Positions 37,001 to 47,600 of a DNA stretch of 64,000 bases are shown here, one piece after another (within the stretch, counting starts at the first letter, position 1; every line of letters starts with the position of its first letter). The translations under genes and the position numbers were made by a program. The stretch is taken from the NCBI RefSeq assembly GCF_037038585.1, contig NC_092524.1:46027001-46091000 (forward strand), given 5' to 3'. Source of the stretch: Patagioenas fasciata. Lineage: Eukaryota > Chordata > Aves > Columbiformes > Columbidae. Under the pieces are notes generated by a model. The model was not told where the DNA came from. It saw only the letters and a list, made by a program, of their open reading frames with translations, and ran no database searches.

Positions 37001-39963
37001 CTGCAGCAAGATGAGCATCAGCCCACAGCACCACTGGGTCCCCAGCTCCCCCTCACCCCAGCCAGCCCCTGCCCCCCATCCCCCTCCTCACCTCAAAGTC
37101 ATTTCCCTTGTTATAGTGTGTGTTGAGGGCACGGAATAGCTCCGAGTCCCGGGAGACCCGCAGGGCACTGGTCTCTGCAACGCCCTCCAGCAGGGCCTGC
37201 CGGGCAGACTTCTCCACCTGGATGTAGTAAAACTCACGGAAGTTGCTGAACCATTTGATGAGCTGGGAGGTGACACAGCGGCTGAACTGCCGGGGGAGAG
37301 CCAGGGGACAGGTGTTATGCTAGCTGGGACCCTCCTGACCCACAGGGCCCCCCAAGCACAGCCATGCCCTGAGGGTGCAAAAGCACCAGCCAGGACCCTG
37401 ATATGGGGGTGGTGCAGGTACCTCTCCCTGCTGAGATTCAGATCCCACAAGCCCGGCAGTAGGGAGGTACATTCATGATGTGCTTTAATCCCAATGTCTT
37501 GGTTGCACAGAGCAGACACCTGGCAGCCCAGGTCTGCCATGGCCCTGAGCACCCGTTTCAGGGCAGCCCATGCCCGAGTATGTGCCATGCCCCCACTGCT
37601 GCCAGTGAGGCAGGGGGAGACAACAGCACCCCCTTCCCTGCAGTCCCCAGTGATGCAGAGGAACGTGAGAGCATCCCCTTCCCTGCAGTCCCCAGCGATG
37701 CGGGCTGGGTGCCACACTGCACAGGAGACATGCCTGGCACCAGCAGCCAGTGCTGCCACTTTACCTGCACGTCGAGGAAGTAGGTTTTCAGTAGAGCGGA
37801 GCTGGGGTAGCGGGTGAAGAAAAACATCAGCTTGGCCTTCTTCAGGTGTCCGGGGGTCAGTGCCTCCTGGATCTGCCTTGGGGTCAAGGAAAGCCTGCAT
37901 GCAGCATTCCAACAGCTTGGTGCGTCCCTGCGCACTGGCCCTGGCACACACAGGGCTAGCACCTGCAACAGCCCCTCCCCATGGCCTGGCAGCAGCATGG
38001 AGGGGATTTGTCTCCAGCCAGGCAGCCAGTGGCCCTTTGGCATCCTTGGGTAAGCTGCTGCTCCCCACAGTGCTTCCCAGGCTGGTGGGAACAGGGATAT
38101 CCATGAGACACCTGTTCTTGCCATAGGATGATGGGACCACCAGGATGGCCTAAGAGCAGACTTGGGAGCTCATGACTTCTGCCCCCAGCTACACTACAGC
38201 ATCTGGGCAACCCTGAGGAGCAGCAGTGCCATCCACAGCTTGGGACCCCTTTCCTGCCCACCCCTTTTTAGCCCACTGTGAAGCAGCAGGGACAGTGCCC
38301 CTGGGGACGCCAGCGAGGGCTGTGCCAAGCTGTGGCTTCAGAGGACAAGGGAGCACATCCAAGCCCAGGGACCTCTCCAGTTGCGCCCAAAGGATATATG
38401 GGTGGAGGCGAAGGGTGCCGCATCCATTACAGTCTGCAGCTCCTTGTGGCCATCCCTGCCAGCTGGCAGCAATGCCAGGCTCTCCACGTCAACAGAGCCC
38501 AGGGGCAAGGGGTGCTGCTGCTGCTGTCTCAGAACTGATGACCTCAGTTTGATGGTTTCCCAGTGCAAGTCAAGGGGCTCCAGAGGACCCCTCTCAGGAG
38601 CAGAAGGGGTCCTGCGAGAGCCACTGCCCCAGGGGCTCTGCTGGCCACAGCCCAGCAGCTGGTTCAGCAGCTGGTTGTCCTGGACAGGGGTGGCTGAGCT
38701 CAGCGGATAACCCAAGCTGAGTACCTCACAGGGTTTTCTGACCCCCTTTGAAGTGAAGGAGACAACATGAGAGCCTGGGCTTTTCCCTAAAGCTCCTGAC
38801 AGGGCCTCAGCCTGGGGTGAGCCCAGCGAGCCAAGCACATTCACGGGGGCTGGCTTAGAAAGTGGCTTTCTGCATTTCCCAACAGCAAAATACTCTCTCC
38901 TGGGACCTGGCCCCGGCACCAGGTGGCTGCAGTACTGCTGCAGGAGGTGACCGGTTGCCTTTGGCCACACAGTCTTCAAGACGGAGTCCACCACCTGGGA
39001 CGTCACCCCGGCCAGCTCGTGCTTCAGTGCCCGTGAGAGGACCCTGGCAGCTGAGGGCAAGCCACCTGTACCATCTCTGCCCTCCTCATCCTCCTGTCCA
39101 TGGACCCCTGGGGTGCTACTCCAGAGAGGCACTTTGCATCGGTCACTGGTGGCAGTGGCACTGCCCTTGTGTGGTCTGTCACCAGGCTTCCCAGGCAGTG
39201 GATGTGCTTTCTCGGTACCTTCCTGGGTTTGAGCAGCGTCCCCAGGGTCACAGACCTGGGAGAACTTCTCCTGAAGCCTCCTCAGCTGCTGCTCTAAGAA
39301 GCAGAGCTGCTCCTTCAGCTGCTGGCAGCCCTCAGCATGGGGGCTGCCCCCTGTGAGTGCCACTTGCCCGGCTGCCCCTGTGCCCTGCTGGGGCACCTTC
39401 AGCTTCCTCTTGCTCTCCCAGGGCATCTCGCTACCCCTCTGCCTCTCATGCCCAGAAGTTGCCTCCAGACTGGTGCCAAATGCTGGAGTGGTTAGTGGGA
39501 GGCTCATGCCTTGAATGATGCTCTCCACCCTGGCCCGCTTGGCTTGTAAGTGCTGGTCGGAGACCTGGTCCTGTAGACACTGGTCAGAGAGCTGGTCCCT
39601 GTCACCAGCACAGGTCACCGAAGCTGGAGCATGAGTCCTGGGGAAAGCCAGAGCTTGCGTTTCCTCTCCAGGAGATGCATCACACTCATAGTCCTGAGGC
39701 AGGGCCGCTGCCTGGGAGAAAGGGAGAAGGATGCAAGGATCCAGGCTGCTGCCAGCCATCGGGTGGCTGAGGAGCTGTGATATCAGGGATGTGCTGGGAG
39801 AAGGCAGGAGAGAGTCAGTCTGGAAACAGGGCTCCATCTTCAGCCCCTGGCTGTGCCCTGAAGTGGCACAGTCTCCATCCTGCTCAGAGGCAGTGCTGCC
39901 ATCCATTGTCTCCTCTTCTTGCCTGCACACCGGAGAGCTGACCCGCAGCTGGTTTGGGATCAT
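36815..39963 (-). CDS. PROX2: PROX2, homeo-Prospero transcription factor, 684 residues in 4 coding exons
   Basis: Prospero homeobox 2, a paralogue of PROX1 and a DNA-binding nuclear regulator. Coding exons on the minus strand: 39963-38398 (522 codons), 37872-37765 (36), 37286-37092 (65) and 37000-36815 (61 plus TGA). The start MIPNQL resembles human MDPNSIL. Landmarks: [14 protein letters not shown] at 141-154 (conserved PROX basic motif), a leucine-rich coil at about 213-234, the NQLLG motif near residue 440, and the homeo-Prospero domain from about 523 to the end, with ITSQ-type [28 protein letters not shown] and [20 protein letters not shown]. The last two introns are GT-AG. The first, 38397-37873, has U12-type signals. 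The 684 residues exceed the recalled human length (about 592), mainly in the disordered N-terminal half. The paralogue PROX1 is excluded by the PROX2-like [14 protein letters not shown] and ISKLDSDIP segments and by synteny. Confidence 0.96.
37092..37286 (-). CDS. PROX2: PROX2 exon, homeodomain core
   Basis: A 195-nt phase 0-0 exon; acceptor CCCGGCAG, donor GTGAGG. It encodes [20 protein letters not shown], a divergent middle ([20 protein letters not shown]) and ends [11 protein letters not shown]. It carries the [10 protein letters not shown] recognition-helix region of PROX proteins. Confidence 0.96.
37586..37705. repeat. imperfect 45-bp minisatellite in a PROX2 intron
   Basis: Two good copies with period 45 bp share a CCCCTTCCCTGCAGTCCCCA core (near 37629 and 37674), with a third, decayed copy to their left, in the intron between the second and third coding exons. 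Confidence 0.7.
37765..37872 (-). CDS. PROX2: PROX2 exon, start of homeo-Prospero domain
   Basis: A 108-nt phase 0-0 exon encoding [20 protein letters not shown] and [16 protein letters not shown]. The donor is GTAAAG after GTGCAG. Its 3' splice site is CAAGGCAG preceded by a U12 branch site. Human PROX2 and PROX1 have the same residues at this junction. Confidence 0.95.
37873..38397 (-). other. PROX2: PROX2 minor (U12-type) intron with AT-AG ends
   Basis: The intron starts ATATCCTTT (38397-38389), a perfect U12-class 5' splice site, and holds TTCCTTGAC (37891-37883), a perfect U12 branch site, with the branch adenine at 37884, 11 nt before the exon. It ends in AG, and no GT donor gives the right frame and protein. 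Length is 525 bp. Drosophila prospero has a U12-type intron in a regulated twintron, which makes an inherited minor intron likely. Confidence 0.88.
38398..39963 (-). CDS. PROX2: PROX2 first coding exon
   Basis: Encodes residues 1-522, ending APFASTH. It is mostly disordered and Pro/Ser/Gln-rich, apart from [14 protein letters not shown] and the leucine-rich coil. A tandem pair of nine-codon units lies just before the basic motif. A short Gln tract (RQQQQ) lies near the end. If the intron is retained the frame runs 19 more codons to a stop, giving a protein without the DNA-binding domain. Confidence 0.95.
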
Positions 39964-40018
39964 TTTCAGTGATGGACTTCCCAGGTGTTCAAGGTTTCAG
40001 CCTGCTAGAGGTGTGGAA
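39964..40018 (-). other. PROX2: PROX2 5' UTR within the first coding exon
   Basis: A strong minus-strand acceptor (TGCTCTTTTGCCAG) lies at 40020-40019, 55 nt before the ATG, so the coding exon very likely begins at 40018 and is joined to an upstream untranslated exon. Confidence 0.65.
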
Positions 40019-40020
40019 CT

Positions 40021-43000
40021 GGCAAAAGAGCAAGAAACATCAGTGGGCAGGACATCATACAGCAGCTCTGCATGCATGTGGCCAGAGATTTTCCTCCCAG
40101 GGCATCCCTGTTCCCAGACCGTTCCCTGCTCCTGGCATTGCCAAACCCATGAGCAGGCTGTTGGGTGTTGCAGAACAGCAACAACACCCTGGACACTGTC
40201 ACAACTGCCACCCACCAGCCAGGTAGTCATGGTGCCCGGAGTTTGTTTCACAAAGTTTGAGCCCTGGATGGGTCCAGCAGTGCAGACTCCCCACACCGCT
40301 GGCTGCACCCAGGCCAGAGGCCTTCAGGCGACCCCCTCTCTGGGCTTAGGGACTTGGGTACCAGGATGGTGAGCACCAGACAAAGCCCTCTGCCACACAC
40401 GCCTGTGCAAAGGTGGTTTGAGATGCTCCTGAGCACCAGCAGGGCACAGAGATGGCAGCAACATCCCTGCGGAAGGCATCCACAGCACATAGCAGCAAGG
40501 CCAGGGCATGGCTGCTGATTCCACCATCACTAAAGCCCAGAGGACACTGAGATGGGCAACAGTGCTGTGCAGCCAGGGTGGCACAAACAGGCTGGTGGGA
40601 AGGAGCACAGTGAGTGCGAAAGTGTGATGTGACCTGCTGCAAGTGGGACACACTGGGATGGTCAGGCAAACTCAGCACAGTGCTCCTAAACGCTTGTTAA
40701 AACACAGAAAAAAAAGAAGTGAGAATGGGGATGTGGATTACTGAGAAAGAGAAAAACTACTGAGCCAGCAGCCCCCAGCTTAAAATTGTCGTGCTGACTC
40801 CAGGATCCACCCTCTCTGCTTGCTCACTCGCTGGGACAGCTTCGCAAAAAAAGGCACAAAAGCTCATCTCCTGTGCAATTACAGAGTAATCATCCCTCTG
40901 AGATGCTTCTCCCTCACCCATATTAATTAGCAGTAGCTTTGCATCCCTGAAGTAGGATGGTTTGTGTCTTTTCCAGACACCTTTAAAGTGTTCGAAATTC
41001 TTCTGTTATACTTGCTTACCATCAGTCTCTTGTCCTCATGGCTGTCTGCCCCATGGCAAGACCCCAGGCTAATTAGCAGCGTAGAAAATGGGTTTCTACT
41101 CACTGCTTTTAGCATGTTACCTTTCTTCAAACAGCCTTTTATTCCAGGCAGGTATCTTGGAGAGCTCTACTTTTTGCAGAGCTCTAGTCTTGACAAAAAT
41201 CAAGTATTTTTGTGGGTTGTCTGATACCACTTGTTGCTCTCCTGCCTTGTCTCCCCATCCCTCCCAAGCATTTCATTTTTCTAACAGTTTATCGTGAGGG
41301 ACATTCAAACTGCTTGCTTTACCCACAGCCAGCGCAAGGCCTGGATGCCGGCAGCCCTCAGCAGCACCCACCACCCTTGTATAACCAGCTTCACATAGCC
41401 TGCGGCTGCCTCTTTGCCTGCCCGCTGCTGCCAACAAAGGCACGCAGCAAACAGAACATAGTCATAGATTTCATCCACCTTTAAGCCTTTCCACATGGCA
41501 TGGGCACAACACAGCTGGTCCTGCAGCTTCACTTTTGGACACATCAGTTTGTTACAGAAACACCTTCATATGGCACTTGGTCACAATTTCTCACCTTCTC
41601 TGTGTTTTTAACAGCAAGGTCAGGGAGCTTACCCGTTCCCCAGTGCTGAGGCTTCCCAGCCTCAAGTCAGCTCGGAGCTGGCGAGAAGTCCTCTGCTTGC
41701 CTAAGGCTTCCAGCACCACCAGCTTTCTGCCAGAGGTTTGGAGAGTAAGGGCAGAGCCTGTGGTCTCAGGCCACGGCAGCCTGTCATGGGTGGCCTCGGG
41801 TCCCCCTGCAGCATCCCCAGCACCACAGGACCAGGAGGTCCTGCCCTGAGCAAACTGCTCCCGCTGATGCAGCCGTTTCCCTGCTAAGTTAGCAGATCGT
41901 GCTCCAGTTCCTTACTACCAGCCTTCACCAGTGCCACCTTCCAAAATAATAAAAGCAGCTGAGGCTCCTCTTACCTGAAGAAAAAGAGGGAGGAATGAAA
42001 CACAGAAGAGAAGGCAAGTGTGTCCTCTCCAAAATGGCACCCACCCGACGTGGGGTCCCCAGGTGTTCCTCAGTGGGAGAGCCGGCACGGAGCAGCCTGC
42101 CACCCCTCCAGCACTGCAAATCCCCCCAGAGCCTCCCCCGGCCGCCGCATCCCTCTGTCTTCAGCGAGCGGTCTCGGCCGAGCCGCTCACCCCGCTCCCC
42201 TCAGCCCGCGGTGCCGGGAGGGCCGCACCCCAGGGCAGAGGACGGCGAAACACAGAACCAGCGCTCGCGTCCTCCTGCTGCGCTCAGGTCCTTTAAACAG
42301 GGAGTGGGAGGCCGGAGGCAGCCAACCGGCGGGGAACGACTCCTGAATATGCAGATGGCCGTCCAGGAGGTCAGGTCCACCCCGGGGGCCAGCCACCCTC
42401 CCTGCCGCTCCGGTCGCCTGCCCGCCCCACAGCCCCTGGGATCGGGCAGGCAGGGGCTGGTGCCGAGCCACTGGCTGCTCAGGAGGGCAGAGGGCCAGAC
42501 GAGCGGTTCCCTCTTAGAATTTGGCCTGGAAGCCCCATCCAGGAGCCAGGATGGTGAACATGATGAGAACACACTGGGCTAGAGGTGAGCAGTGCTGCAG
42601 GCAAGGAGGGAGCCGGCTGGGAGCTCCAGGTGCTGCCCAGCTCCCATAGCAACTGCTCAGGCATTTCCAGCACCCTGTGCAACAGAGACACAGAGGCATT
42701 TCAGCTGGCCTGGAGGTCTGCAGCGTAAGATGTAGCCAGAAAATGGAACAACACAGGAAAAGCAGCAACACCAAGTCGCTTGCTTATCTCAGGGCACTTT
42801 AGGTACACATGGCACTTTAGGGACACCGCTGCAGGCAGCAGAGCCCACACTGCTCTCAGCTGAGCACGCCCTGACCTCAGCTCCAGGACAAACTCATCTG
42901 CCCCAGAGGCATGCGTGGCTGTGAGACGCTTTGTTCTGGAGCTGCGGGGTGGGTGCACAAAGCCTGCCCACGTGTGCCACTCCCGGAGCTTGGTCTCCTT

Positions 43001-43860
43001 TGCCTCCATGTGCTTACTGAACCTGTTGATGCATGGTGTGTTCGTCTGGTAGGCAGGAGGCTATGGTTAAAAGCATCTGACATCAGGTGGTCTCGTTCAA
43101 GGATATCAGCCCTCTAAAGACACAGTGGAGAAGTCCCTGGCAGGGAGCCTCTCTGGCTCAGCTACCTTTTATTAAAGCAGTCAGCACAGCCTCAAAGCCT
43201 CAGAGACTATCCCCTGTTGATTTTTCTTCAACCTCTTTTATCTGAAAATGCTCCCAAGGATGTTGGTTGTGAATTTATATTGACTATTTTGAAGGTTGCT
43301 GTTTACAATTTATAAATTTTTAAGCAATGGCTAAATTAAAGATGTTCATAACCTGGACTTAGCGCCTTGAGAGATGCCTGGCTGCCAGACAACCTTTTAT
43401 GACTATGCCAGGCTAATTCTCCGATTTTGCAAATGGGTTCCTTGAGTTTTTTCCCACCGGTGGTTCCCCACCTGGCAGGAGGCAAAAACCCAGACCCTAG
43501 CTGGGGGGTTCTCAAACGTTTTCAACATACAGACCACATGTGAGGAGCGGGGCTTACGTGTGGACTCGTTCACCTCTTTGTCACGGTGAGATGACCTCCT
43601 TGTCCATTTCTAACCCTGCAACACCCCACTGGCTTCACGCTTGTGGCCGCATCATCCCACACCAGCCCAAACCACCATCAAGGTGAGCAGGAAGGGCAGC
43701 AGCACAGATGTCGTGCAGCCATCCAGGGCTGGTTCAGCCAGGAGCGTCACAAAACAGCACCCTGTGGCAATATACAAGTCTGTTTTGTACCAATAATCGT
43801 AGGTAGCACAACTCATAGATAACGGGACTCGTAACGGCCTGTTCCTCTCCCAGTCCCCAC
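40021..43860. other. region between the PROX2 coding exon and the DLST promoter
   Basis: No coding exon can be supported. The part to about 42.2 kb is probably the first PROX2 intron. A small CpG-rich block spans about 42.1-42.45 kb. To its right, 42.5-43.86 kb shows no recognisable feature except a GGTTCTCAAACGTTTT segment at 43508 that recalls hAT transposon ends. Long open frames in the CpG-rich block are compositional. Confidence 0.55.
42191..42300 (-). promoter_or_regulatory. PROX2: candidate PROX2 promoter and untranslated first exon
   Basis: On the minus strand a TATA-like TTTAAAGG (42297-42290) is followed by CpG-rich sequence and, about 100 nt on, by a good donor (CGGG before GTGAGC, intron starting at 42190). 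This would pair with the acceptor at 40019. Transcription would start near 42,265. This is inference from sequence signals only. Confidence 0.4.
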
Positions 43861-44640
43861 ACCCGCTATAGTGCCGCCCCTGCAGCCCTGCTCCCTCCCT
43901 TTCCGGAGAGGTTCGTCCGGTCCTGCGCGCTTCCGGCTCGCGCCGGGCCTGCTTCCGGTGTCCGCCCTCCGGCTCCTCCCGCCGCCGCCACCACCGCCGC
44001 GATGCTGCTGCTGTGGCGGTCCCGTTGCCTGGGCCGGGCGCTGGGCCGCTCGCTGCGCGCTCTCCGGCAGGTACTGCCCGCTGCGGGCACCAGCCGCGGG
44101 AAGGGAGGACGGAGAGCGGCGGCTGGGCGGGCGGGCGGGGACGATGCCGCCAAGGGCACCGGGACGCGTCCCCTCCCAACCCCCCCGCGAGGCACGGCCG
44201 CCGCGGGCAGCGGGCTGAGGGCGGGAAGGGGCGGCGGGTGCCCCCCCGGGGTCCGGGGTGAGCGCGGCGGTGCCCCTGCCCCGAGCCTGGCGCCACCGGA
44301 GCGTGTGCCGCTGCCCCGGGCAGGGCCCGCCGCCCCGCCGGGAAGAGCGGCGGATCTCGGCGGGGAAAAGCCGCTGGAAACCGCCACTCTTGGGCTTCGC
44401 CGTCCGCGCCTGTCGATGGGCCGCAGATTTTGAGGGCTTCTGCCGCAGCCGCCACCCGCTTGGCAGCCCCCGCCTCACCAGCAGAAACCCTCCCCGCCGC
44501 CTTCAGCCCGGTGCCGGAACGGTGAATAAGCCGCTGTCTGTTTGCGTATTTAACTCCTCTGCTCGGTTCTCAGAGCAGCCGTTGAGCCGCTGCAGGCGGC
44601 AGCGAGCGGTTTTGGCGGCGGCTTGGGCGTACCAAGTGTG
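43860..44640. promoter_or_regulatory. DLST: CpG island with the DLST promoter
   Basis: About 780 bp very rich in G+C and CpG surround the DLST start codon. No TATA box is seen, as in many housekeeping genes. ETS cores lie at 43900-43907 (TTTCCGGA), 43930-43936 and 43952-43958 (CTTCCGG), and TGCGCGC at 43924 resembles an NRF-1 half site. The island extends into intron 1. Confidence 0.85.
44002..44070 (+). CDS. DLST: DLST exon 1, presequence start
   Basis: ATG after CCGCCGCG, then [20 protein letters not shown], an Arg/Leu-rich amphipathic mitochondrial targeting start similar to human MLSRSRCVSRAFSRSL. The donor GTACTG follows CGGCAG. Intron 1 is 4.6 kb, the largest of the gene. Confidence 0.93.
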
Positions 44641-47600
44641 ACAGCCAGGGCCCCTGGAACCAGCACCGGGGCTGCGCCGGGCCGCCGGCGGCTGCCGCTG
44701 CTGGCACATCGTCCGTTTAACAGCACACTGCTTAGCTTGGTGTACGCACACGGGTATGTGTGCATGCGAGTGCCCACACATGTGCTTACCTACAGGAGGA
44801 GAAAGATCTCTTCCACATGACCAGCTGAAGCCTTAGAGCATGGAATTTGATTTTAGCCATTGTGTGAATGTAGTCGAGCAGGTGTTGACAGCCAATTGTA
44901 ATGTTGGACATTAACTATGTCATGCTTCCCCTTAGGGCTGTTGTATGTTAAATGCTCGTCTCTGGGTGCTACAAACAGGTTTGTGTTTGTAAATATGTCT
45001 GTAGATATATATAAAACTGCATTATAAACAATTTATAATTAACTACAGTTTTCTTTTGCTATACATACGTAGATACAAATTGATTATAGTGCAGTTTAAA
45101 ATAAGCTTATTTAAGTGACAGTTCAACCATATTTAAACTTTGTCAGCTCTCAGTGGTGCTGTGTAATTATACAGAACAGGGGGGAAGGCAGATGGAGTAT
45201 TCAAACCTTTTACAAAAGTAGTCTGCAAATCAGAAGGTTATAGCTGAGTACTAGGAAGGGGAAATAACTTTAGTTAATCTGTTAGATGTACTAGAAAAGT
45301 TGAGAAATCAAGATAGTGGTAGTAGTTTGATTTCCATTTGAGTAGGGATATGGGAAGTAAGTTTTGATAAAGAGAATGATGCAGGATTTTGGAGACAGAA
45401 AGAAACACCAGAACGTGTCAAACCTCTGATGAGAGAAGTGAGAACAATTGACATGTACAAAATTCAGAAGTGTAGGGTTAAATGGGAGAATAGTGGAGTC
45501 AGCAAAAAACAACAAGGGTAGGGAAGTGTTGTCTGGAGTTTTATGATCTTGTAAAAGAGAAGGTGGTCCTGGATTCATATATCAAGTAGAAATCATGAAT
45601 GCACATCGATATTGTGCATCCAAGCATGTAAGACTTGGCGTGGTAGAGGGGAGGCAGCTGTTGAGGGATGACCTGAAACAGTCCGTAGAAGAGCTAGTCT
45701 GAAAAATGATAGTTTGATCAGGAGCTTTGAGAATCAAGTCCTTTTATTTATCTGGGGAAGACTTTGTAAAGAACTTGTTCTTTCCTGTTTGATCCTCCCC
45801 ACATACTGGAGGAGTTTTCAGCCTGTTCTCTCAGTAACAGTATCCTCTTGCTGCTCAGCATTGTTATCTCCATCCCATCTGAGCATCTGCCCTGCCATGC
45901 TTTATATAATTGTGTTAAAATCCATGAAAAATGTGCAGTTGTTTTTTTGTGTGTAGCAGTGGTTTGCGTTCATCCTTCTTGTTAAAGCAGCAGCTTCTTC
46001 GCTTTGGAGAAGCCAGGGCTGGAGAACCAAATGCTGCTTTGCTGTCATCAGAGCCACCCAGCACCTGGCTTCTGTTTTGCCTCTATTGAAATTAACTGTA
46101 CCTGCCTGTTCAGTTCCTGTCCTCACCTGAACTGGTCCCCGCTCCTGCTGTTGGAAAGGAAATCTGTGGGTTGTTGCTTTAGCTGATTTATTCCATAGTG
46201 TGTAGTGACCTACTGGAAGGTGACTGCTCTTTGAAAGGTGTGGCCTGGGGCACTGTGTTCCAGGGTTGCTTTGGCACAGTAAGAGTTGTAAAAACAATTC
46301 TGAGAAGTCATGTGAAACGCGGGGAAAAAGTTAATCGTTTGATACGTGAGTCACTGACTAATTAGACCAAGACTTATTTCTCAAAGTGAAGGCTCTTTTT
46401 AAAGTGACCAGAAGTGCTAATGCTAGTTAGCAAAACCTAAATGTTTCCATTTTAACTGAAGAAGCTGTAAGATCAGGCAGAGGGCAGATTTAGCGAGGTG
46501 ATACCAGGAGCAGGTACAATCACAGTGATTCCTTCAGGGAAAGATGGAACAGGAATCAGCCCTGTCAGGCATCTCCCGGAGCTACACGTGCATCTCTGAG
46601 GTACTGTAGTTAAGAGGTGGATGCACAGCGGTTCTGCAGACCACAAGACAGAGGAATCTCAGTATCTTTTATTAGTGGCTTCCAACTCAGAGCTCTTTCC
46701 TTCATTTCTTAACCTAAAAGACAGAAGGGTAGAGAGATACCATTTTTTTCCTTAATTTTGCGGCAGTTGTGTCACACAGACTTGGCACCTCTCATGGAAT
46801 AGAGCTGCAGATGTGTTTTGTCACATTGATTTGTTTTAGGACAAGCCTTCTAAACTTTTTTTTTTTTTAACCTTACAGTAAACTGGTCCTGAGCAAATAA
46901 AATTTGTTGTTTCTGCTTCAGTCTGAGACTGTTACTCTTTCTTAAAAAGTTGTTGTCTGGGATGTAAGGAATACCTTTAACCACTTTTTTTATAAAGCAC
47001 CCAGGAAAACATTGATGGTCAGAGTGGAGCTCAGGTCACTTGATATTTTATTTGTGATTGACTTCGTATTATCTGTGACACTATGGGAAGTGGGAAGAAT
47101 TTGATCAATACAGGAACTAACATATGTGCTGAGGATTGTGGTGCTTAAGTTGAAGTTCACCTTACTGATCGCAGCCTAGGACTGGCTCTACACAAACCAG
47201 ATGTGAGTTCGCAGGGGACCAGTGCTGCACCAAGATTAAGCCTTGTAGTGTTCACAATGACTCTGCAAAGTCTGTGCAGTGCTCCCTGCTCTCCCTTTGC
47301 CAGTCAGGCCTGGGGCAGGGGCTCCAGCTGGCCTTGCTGGAAGCTGGTTTTGCAGGACTGTGGGTCCAGGCTGGCTGGCTGGTCCCTGTGGTGGGCCAGC
47401 AGGCAAGGGTGGCTGTGTGGGGCTGTGCTGGAGCTCCTGAGCTCTGCCAGACCCAGGCTGGCTTAGCAGCGAGTCACCCTGGCTGCTTGCATCCTCAGCA
47501 CAACTAATCATCGCCATGTTGAGCTGCCCATCGATCAGTGAGTTGACTCTGCGTTAATATCTGAGAATCCAAATCTATCAATAAGTTTGGATAATTAAAC

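Noticed and set aside
37866-37871. Alternative AG acceptor six bases into the PROX2 second coding exon
   Set aside because: Use of it would drop Ile-Gln, which human PROX2 has and PROX1 matches as Met-Gln. The AG at 37874-37873 also sits at a better distance from the U12 branch site.
38338-38397. Extension of the PROX2 first coding exon to its in-frame stop
   Set aside because: It is the start of the U12-type intron. Homology and phase end the exon at 38398. It is kept only as a possible retained-intron tail.
41995-42582. A 195-codon plus-strand open frame
   Set aside because: It lies in a GC-rich block with parallel open frames in other frames and strands. The product is low-complexity Pro/Arg/Ser, and nothing is recognisable.
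43508-43600. GGTTCTCAAAC segment resembling a hAT transposon terminal repeat
   Set aside because: The opposite terminal repeat and target duplication were not found, and one short match is not enough.
43652-44478. Long minus-strand open frames (up to 267 codons) over the DLST CpG island
   Set aside because: They are Arg/Pro/Ala/Gly-rich shadows of CpG-island composition, they overlap in several frames, and no protein family or splice pattern supports them.
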